Shown one piece after another: positions 56,780 through 64,000 of a stretch of 64,000 bases of DNA (positions are counted from its first letter, which is position 1; each line of letters begins with the position of its first letter). The position numbers and the translations under genes were made by a program. Source of the stretch: Aurelia coerulea (Eukaryota > Cnidaria > Scyphozoa > Semaeostomeae > Ulmaridae). The stretch spans positions 7,256,501 to 7,320,500 of the forward strand of contig CM076955.1 in NCBI GenBank assembly GCA_039566865.1, read 5' to 3'. The notes under the pieces are model-generated. The model made no database searches. It was given only the letters and a program-made list of their open reading frames with translations, and was not told where the DNA came from.

Positions 56780-57669
56780 GAAGTTTGAACAATAGGACTC
56801 ACAGGGCACGTGACATGCCCATATTTGGAAGGAGGTAGCAGCAAAATCATTGTTTTCAATTATTTCAATGGAATTATTTGATTGAATTATGAAGTATTAT
56901 ACAGCAAATGAATCAGCAAACAAAGGGCTTCAATTTGATACCAGAATTTCTGGAATTTGATGATGTCAGCAGTTTTTTGTTATATAAATTGCCTCATTAT
57001 GGCCAACCTTGTATGCAAATGACGTCAAGCAAAATGCAAGACGCTAAGGGGAGTTGTCATTTTTAATGCTGGGTGCAGGGGTGGAAGAATTTTCATGAGC
57101 AAATTTCATACCCCAATTTGGCCAAAGCCATTTTGGATTTCAAATAACTAGCAAAAATAATTAGATTAGCAACTTTTTCAAGTTTTTTCGAGCTTTTTCA
57201 ATGCAAAACACTCTAATAATACATTTGTTATAGATAATCACCAATTTTCAGGTTCTTTTTCTCTTTTTATATAGAATAAATTAATCCCACAAATGACGTC
57301 ATAAGAATCGGCTAATTTCTGCCAAACTATCACTCCAAAATCGTTATTTTCAATAAAATAATATTTATCACCAAATATGTTGATAAACTGAACCAAAAAC
57401 TGCATAAAGTTCGTGCAAAATCTTCATTAAACTTGAATTCAACTTGGAAGCCTGATTTTCACAGATTTTCAGCTTCGTGACGTCACTATGACGTCACAAG
57501 GTGTGGCAGCCACACCCAAATTACGCTACGAGCTGCAAATTGCCAGTTCTATAACTGTGCAAAGTTGTATTGTATTCGAATGAGTCTAAAGCAGTTTTCA
57601 GAGGGGGGGGGGGGTGGAAAGCCCCCCCCCCATAAATGGTAGCTCGAAAAAAGCCCATATGGATTAGGG
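56780..57669. mobile_element. Diverged relative of the piggyBac-type element
   Basis: It shares order of motifs with 16779-17667: CACGTGAC..catgcccatatttgg, tgacgtca sites, ctgtgcaaagttgtattgt, a G-run hairpin (57602-57642) and the end ttaggg directly followed by TTAA (57670-57673). The left end with CCC..was not found. Old copy in the same orientation. Confidence 0.6.
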
Positions 57670-57673
57670 TTAA

Positions 57674-59390
57674 GAATATATTCAAGCTCAATACAAAAAT
57701 TTCGTAGTATTCTGATAAAGAAGAGTGTATCTATTTAGATGCCAGGAATAACATTTGAATTACTAATTTCGGTCGCTTACCTCATTTTCTATTTCATATG
57801 TTGTTGGATCACATTTTTGGTCACACACCAAGTAGCAGTACTAAAATTATCGTAGATTTACCATGCATTTTAATCTCACCTAAAGAACTTTGCACTCCCC
57901 ATCATCCTCTGCACGCAGGCGAATTAGTTAGAACAGACAACAATGGGAACATATCTACGGGGAAAAAATCTTTTCTAATCGTTCAATTTCTTTTCAGAAA
58001 AGTTTAAAGTTCGTGGCCTTTGTCCAAAAGTGATGCCATGACCACATTCATTTGAAGGTTGCCAAAGCTATGAAGCCTCTCGTTGCCAGGCAAAAGTCAT
58101 TTTTACTCAGAACAAAAGTCCCTTTAACACCGCAAAGGATTTTGGGTAGCACATAGTTGCAACATTCTTTGCATTTAATTAAAATCTAGGTAGATTTCCA
58201 GCCAATTTGAGAAACAATTCAATTTCAAGCTAAGGGGATTTTTGTAATAATCACAATTGCTTTATTTGTAATACTTTATTTCACTCTGAATTTTGATCCA
58301 AAGAAGATACTTAAATATATAATCTATCCAGTAATGCATAAGTTAGTAGCTTTTACACACAATATAGCGTCCTATTGAATCCTTTGCCTGAAAGAGAAGT
58401 AAAAATTCCATTTTAAATCAATTTGTTGGAAGTAAAATTAATAATTTAGGAAAGAATTTTTTTATGAATGCAGCCAGGTAAAAATTATCATTTAGCCATC
58501 AATGTTGCTGGTTTCCCAAGGAAATAATTCAGGGACGTTGCAAGCCCTAAAAAGTAGGGCCGACTTAGTAAGACTTGAGTTCTGATGGTTATACCAAACC
58601 ATTGACACATCAAGTTTGCTCATGAATAAGTACCAATCTGATAACACTAATTGGGGCACATGTGTCCTCTCTAGTCCACTCCATGGTGATGTTGTTCCTT
58701 GGTTCCGTGTAAATGCTAAATGTGTATGCATCGAATCAGGGCCTGTCTGATTCTTCTCATGTAAACAGGCCCTTGGCTGACAAAAGCTAAAAATTCAAAC
58801 AGTGAAGACATTCATAGGATCCACATACTTTAGTGAAATGGCAACTATAGTGCGAATCAATATGTGAATATGAAAAGATGGCTTTGAGAGAGATTTTTCC
58901 GAGCTGCGGTGTGTTTAATGGTAAATTTTAATGTAGGCAGAAGGTCACAGAGCGAAGGAAGAATGAAGCCAACCTGGAAAGATTAGGGAATTTTGTATTT
59001 GTCATGCGCGAATCAGCACATGGAGTCAATAATGTATGCGCCATCTTCTATTTTTCTTCTAGAATTATCAGTTCATGGAGAGAGAATTGGCGCAACCAGA
59101 AGTGTTGCTTAATGCCATTTTTATTCAAACTTAGGTAAAAGAAATCATTAGGAAAGTTTTGTGATAAACAATGCTCTTTTGTGGTCAAAAACACAACTCA
59201 ACAAAAGGGAGAACACAAAGACAGTGCAGTGTCTACGGGGACTTCAGGAATTATTACGACAGGGAACTCTCCTGCAGAGGGCAGATTGCATTCACCGATT
59301 ACTGATACATTTTCTGTTAAATCTGAAATTATTAGGCACTGGCGGATTTTACGGGAGGCTAGCTCAGTTTTGCTTTAAAGCTCCCTAAAA
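57674..59390. other. Intergenic with one short palindrome
   Basis: agggcctgtctgattcttctc..gtaaacaggccct (58740-58773) is a minimal hairpin of the GGGCCTGT end type seen in the Harbinger MITE. A 69-codon plus-strand frame at 57798-58007 contains an internal tttcttttcag; it is not recognised. No gene is supported. Confidence 0.35.
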
Positions 59391-59394
59391 AATC

Positions 59395-59868
59395 TCATAC
59401 TGTTAAATGGTGTAGTCTTTTTTCTGAAATTATTTCTAATCAAGGTGTTTTGGTAGGGAATCGCAGCCTTGTTGCTGCGTGTTTCCCTTGCAGAATGCAG
59501 AACAGAACAGATTAATTTTCTACTCTTAAAAATATTTTCCGGAACTAATGAAATATACCAGGAGATAGCATGATCATTCCTTGAATTATTCTGAAAAATC
59601 GTACTGTTACATGGTGTATTTTTTTTTTTGTAGAATTATTTTTAATCAAGGTATTTTTGGTAGGAATCGCAGCTTTGTTGCTGGGTGTGTCCCTCGCAGA
59701 ATGCAGAACAGAACAGATTAATTTTCTACTCTTAAAAATATTTTCCGGAACTAATGAAATATACCAGGAGATAGCATGATCATTTCTTGAATCATTCTGA
59801 AAATTTCGTACTGTTACATGGTGTATTTTTTTTTGTAGAATTATTTTTAATCAAGATGTTTTTGGTCG
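59395..59868. repeat. ~206-bp tandem repeat, 2.3 copies
   Basis: cagaatgcagaacagaacag occurs at 59491 and 59697; the long shared block (ttaattttctactcttaaaaatattttccgg to catgatcatt) is nearly identical in both copies. A third partial copy begins near 59805 (cgtactgttacatggtgt). Confidence 0.9.
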
Positions 59869-60210
59869 GGAGTTGTTCATTGTTTAGTGTTCAGCGGAAT
59901 GCATATGAAGCGAAGAGCGATAGATAATAGAAATATCGTAGGAAATATCATCAAATTCTACTTTTTCGTTGAAACTGATTTCTGCTTTCCATCTATGTTT
60001 TTTTCTTACATGTGAATTAGGCGATAGACAAAAATTGTACGTGACATAATTTGGTTGACTGAACTAGCTTCGAACATTCCGCACAAAAAGCCCATCATTA
60101 TATTTTCCCTGCGGAGCGCTTTGGTCAGCGGTATACAAAATTCCTTCATCTTCAACCTGGATACCTAGTTTTTGCATAGTCAACTCAATTTTGAAAGCTC
60201 ATTTATGAAG

Positions 60211-60416
60211 GTGTTATGGCGCAGTGGTGTAATCCTCTGACTTTGCAGCCAGAACAGTCAGGCGGAGTGGGTTTGATACCCGGTAGGACCCCACCACTTT
60301 AGCGTCATGACAAGGGGTCGTGGACTCGATTAGGTCTGCTCTATTTCTGTGATCCCAGCCCTTGGCGCTGAAAAACGCAACTTCACCTTCACTTTCACCT
60401 TTATACAAGAAAAAGT
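60211..60416 (+). mobile_element. tRNA-derived SINE
   Basis: The head resembles a tRNA with an RNA polymerase III A box TGGCGCAGTGG (60217-60227) and B box GGGTTTGATACC (60269-60280), 52 bp apart. The B box is followed by a ~100-bp body (cccttggcgctgaaaaacg) and a CTTCACCTTCACTTTCACC-type tail. No exact TSD is evident. It is probably an old copy; the internal promoter is close to consensus. Confidence 0.75.
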
Positions 60417-63266
60417 TACCACTCAAATTTGATAGAATTCTCTGAGCGAACAGAATTTTCCTAGGAATGCACTCCTTGCTTTAGGTTATTGAAATTATCA
60501 GCCAGATTCTCCTTCAGACTTTTTCCAACGAGGAGCGTGGACAAAACAACAAATTAGTATATATATATGTGTGCTTCTCAAATGGCATGTTTTTCAAGCA
60601 ATCAGATTCCAATTCTTTCGATCTCATTGCTTCAAATAAACACTAAAAATGGTTCGAAAATCTCTTTTCATTTTTCAGTGGAATGACTGCAAATCGATGA
60701 GCAGATTATGAGACATTAGAGGGTTCAACGTCAAGAAAAATTTCACTGGCTGAAAACTACCTTTATGAAATGCCAATATGAGAGAGGAAATCTAGGTTCT
60801 TAAGGAGGCTATTTTTCAGGGATTTCTCAATTCAAAATCATAACGAAAATATTGGCATTGTTAGACTACTTTGGTATCTTTGTAAGAAAGAAAGAAATAT
60901 GCAAAACATGCATACCGATGCCAGCAATGATCTCTTGTGCCTGAAAAATAAAAATTTTAGCAGATATGGAGTCATCTAGCATTGTCACGTCTAATCAAAT
61001 AGCTCAAGATCTTTATTTCAAATTATTATTATCCTCTTAGCAGCCTCTTAAAATTTCCCTTGGTTATCAAAAAGTACAAAAGGAATGAAAAAAGATTCGA
61101 TTGCAGGAAAACTGCTCAAAGTTATACAAGGACAACCCACGCAAGATAAGGATAGAGTGAAGGAAAAACAGAAAATTTTTGTTATGCTTCGAGATAAATC
61201 CAATTTCTAAAAACCATTCTAAAATCTTAAAATGAATTTGCTGAGACATCGTCGATGGAAACATTGGAATTCATATATCATTGGATTGCCAAGACGATGC
61301 AGAATAAGCCCTGTTCTGCTTTTCAATAGGCTAAATATCTTAGGAGGATGGATTTGCAAAAAGGTAACTCGTTGCTTGCAAGAGTGGGAAGCAAAATATA
61401 AAGAAGAAATACTTACCGTTTCCGCGTCTTGCGCTCGAAAAACATGACAAACAAATCTACTCGCAAATGAGCAAGTTGTATCCCTAAAGTCAGAAGAAGC
61501 AAACAATCATAAAACAATGCTTTAAAATTTTTCGAATGAAGATACTACATTCAATATGTCAAGAAGATATTGGAGAGGTAAAGTGGTCAGAGAATCGATT
61601 GCCAATAAAAGATATTCTATATAAATTACTTAGGAACAAGAATGAAACATTTTAAGAATTTACGATATCTCTCTCCAAACTACAAGCAACCTACAATCAT
61701 TATTGGTTCAGGGGTCTTCTTGTTTTCTGAATCTAGTTTTGTGAACATAACCCATCCACCACAAAATGACTGCTAAAAACTCAAAATCTCAATGCTTTGT
61801 TTCTACTGCAACATAATCTAGAACTGAATCTACCAAAGACGCTCCTAAGTACGAAAATCGGTATAATATGTCTCATTAAAACACAGCACCACCAACTTGA
61901 TAAAAATTCAGAGGATTCAATTTTCAAGGAATAGATATCAAAAATATTTTTGCCCGTGCTAGCCACCAAACGAACTACTTAAATATGCAGGCTTCCAATT
62001 GATATGCTGCGCTCTGTCACTCTAGTTTTGATCGATATTGTATTTATCTAACATGTATCAGTTCTGTGCCAAATATTGCCAAATGCTGCTCAGTCTGGCA
62101 TCACTTGCGGAATTTCTAAAATATGTATTGGCTGAAATATTGCATCTATAGCTCTGAACAGAACTCAAAGACTTTCAAAATTGCTGAAATCCTCGCTAAA
62201 ACATTTGTAAACTTTCTGTCCCAAAACAGTGACAAAGGAGAGGCTACTACCTGAGAATACTTAGATACAATGGGCAAAACTTAACTGAAATTAGCTGTTA
62301 TCCCCAAGCTCCTTGAATCCTCAAAGACAAGTTAACTGTTCGTTGTTCTTAAGCAAAGAAGATGCAGATATTTGAATGAGGTTTTCGGCCTTCTTCTAAA
62401 AGGTTTTTGGAAGGGACCATTTGCAAGTAATAATGGCGTATAGAATTTTTTGAATTATGGTACAGAAATCACATTTGATTATCACGGCAAGGCGATACTG
62501 CAAATGATAAAATATAGATTCAAATTTTGAAATGCCTCTCATGCTATTCTCAGACAAAGGTAGAAAGTTTCTAAAATATTGTTTGCAATGGCTTGTCACA
62601 CATTGAAATAGCCTACTAGCATGAAACTTGGTTGAGCACTTTAATTATGCTATAAAAGCTGGGAAACTTTCAGTTTAAGTGGAAATCTAATCTTTTCAGT
62701 ATATGGAATGCCCTATCTTCATGCCAGGCTCTAAATTTACAAAATCTTTATGCTCTTTGAAGCGGTACTTTCAGCTCCAAGGGGACGGCTCACTGTTGGT
62801 AGGTGACGGCGGGTCAGACACATTTCTGATTTGAGAAACATTGTTTGGTATCCCTGTCGTTACGCTATTTTGTGCATAATGAGTATATTTTGGGGTAACT
62901 TTAAGATATTTAAAGAGACACAATCGCAAAATTTTTGATGTCGGAAAATCTCAACGAGATTCTTCATGCATAAAGAAGAGACCTTGTACATTCTGAAAAT
63001 ATATTTAGTAGTTTCGTACGACTTCTAGAAGTATCATGAAACGGTAAAACGAAAGGAAAAACAACGTATTTGTACACACACTTTTTTGCGGCACGTGCGC
63101 ATAAACAATGGAAAGACAAATAGACAAATTTTCGCCTTGCAAGTTTCTTTTCATAAATCTCGGTCAATTAAATTTTCGGTTTTGTGTATCTAATATATTT
63201 TCAGAATGTACATTATGCATGAGGAATCTCGTTTAGATTTTCAGACACAAAGCATTTGTGATTGTG
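60417..63266. other. Intergenic, nothing recognised
   Basis: AT-rich sequence with frames no longer than 95 codons. I see no repeats, transposon ends or coding similarity. A multi-exon gene with short exons could be missed. Confidence 0.3.
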
Positions 63267-64000
63267 TTTTTTTCATTTCATTTTAAAATTGTTTACCCAG
63301 GGTACAAATTCAGTATAAATACTGTTTTACAATTGGCCCTGCAAAAAATTACTTACAAAATTAAAGAATTATATACTACAAAATTTACAATAAAAAGAGC
63401 GGAATACGTCAAAATTAAAGATATATTAATTTACAGCGATACACCTCCATATATAAAAGGTTTATTTTTCATTGATTTTGGACTTGAAGGCATTGATTGA
63501 GGGAGCCATCTTTGTATCCAAATCAAGACTGTTCCAGAGACTGGCCCCACGATAAGCAAAGGATTTTTGGCCATTGCCAGTTCTCAACATGGGTATTGCA
63601 AGGTTTGTTTTAGAGTTTCTTAACTCTCTTGGATGTACATCGGACAATCTCACGAAGAGATCGCTAAGATATTGAGGTGCAAGAGAGTTAAGAGATTCGT
63701 AAACCATAGAACCTGTTTCTTTATTTATCAGCTTTTGTACAGATGGCCAACCAAGTCTCTGGAGCAAAGGAGCTGCAGATGCATCGAAAGGGCTATTTGT
63801 TACTATTCTGGCTGCTTTATTCTGTAATTTTTGAAGCACGTCTAGCTTTGAAGCACCACAAGAGCCCCAGACAGAACAACAGTAGCTGAAATGTGGCTCC
63901 GTGATGCTTCTATATAAATTTATCAAAGTGTCAGTTTGAACAAAATTTTTTGCATACTTCAATAGGCCAATAGCTCTGGAGATCTTCTTTTGAACCGCGC
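63267..64000 (-). mobile_element. CR1/L2-like LINE, runs off the right edge
   Basis: The minus-strand frame is open from the window edge to a stop at 63462 (about 179 residues): QKKISRAIGLLKYAK, SITEPHFSYCCSVWGSC, LQKLQNKAARIVTNSPFDA, LGWPSVQKL, then SFAYRGASLWNSL. This is the post-catalytic C-terminal RT region; catalytic motifs would lie beyond 64000. The 3' UTR ends ..ccctgggtaaacaattttaaaatgaaatgaaa (complement of 63267-63303), similar to the copy at 46548. The frame is intact, so this copy may be younger. Confidence 0.9.

Noticed and set aside
57660..57675. ttagggttaag as telomeric repeat
   Set aside because: Single copy, explained by the CCCTAA-type end plus TTAA target of a piggyBac-type element.

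Overview
This is a eukaryotic, AT-rich, gene-poor window with no bacterial-style operons, no rRNA and no recognisable tRNA gene. The mix of mobile DNA (DIRS-type tyrosine-recombinase retroelements, a Penelope-like element with a GIY-YIG endonuclease, CR1/L2-like LINE tails, a tRNA-derived SINE, and MITEs with hAT, piggyBac, Harbinger, Tc1/mariner and Mutator-like end signatures) suggests an invertebrate metazoan, most likely a cnidarian such as a coral or sea anemone. That is inference from the repeat repertoire; no single host gene proves it.

Layout. 0-6.5 kb: a degenerate ~85-bp minisatellite, a decayed DIRS-type RT/RNase H plus tyrosine recombinase, a 42-bp minisatellite 1.85 kb long (CCATGG in nearly every half-unit), a LINE fragment lying inside that array, and a 120-bp direct repeat pair separated by 293 bp. 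6.5-21 kb: nested MITEs, several with exact target-site duplications (TSDs), including a piggyBac-type MITE inside a hAT-like element and a hAT MITE inside one copy of a local tandem duplication. 21.9-23.9 kb: a Penelope-like element (minus strand) broken by two frameshifts. 24.2 kb: one cysteine-rich exon, the best host-gene candidate. 24.7-27.2 kb: Tc1/mariner-like inverted-repeat elements. 30.6-35.6 kb: a 64-bp satellite of roughly 55 units, split by a 972-bp element with a 9-bp TSD. 38.3-39.2 kb: a cluster of 13-mers in both orientations. 41-44.5 kb: two nested giant foldback elements. 44.8-50 kb: further MITEs, a LINE and a third foldback. 51-53.5 kb: an inverted-repeat element and a ~32-bp minisatellite. 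54.4-56.1 kb: a DIRS/YR-type gag-like frame interrupted by a MITE exactly at a TA. 57-64 kb: a second piggyBac-type repeat, a 206-bp tandem repeat, a SINE and a LINE running off the right edge.

The sequence reads as a layered transposon graveyard in which insertion order can be deduced from TSDs and empty-site homologues. Apart from the cysteine-rich exon I found no convincing host protein-coding exon, although multi-exon genes with short exons could be missed by eye. Homopolymer G/C runs of 9-19 bases are frequent; several sit exactly at frameshifts in otherwise good coding sequence.
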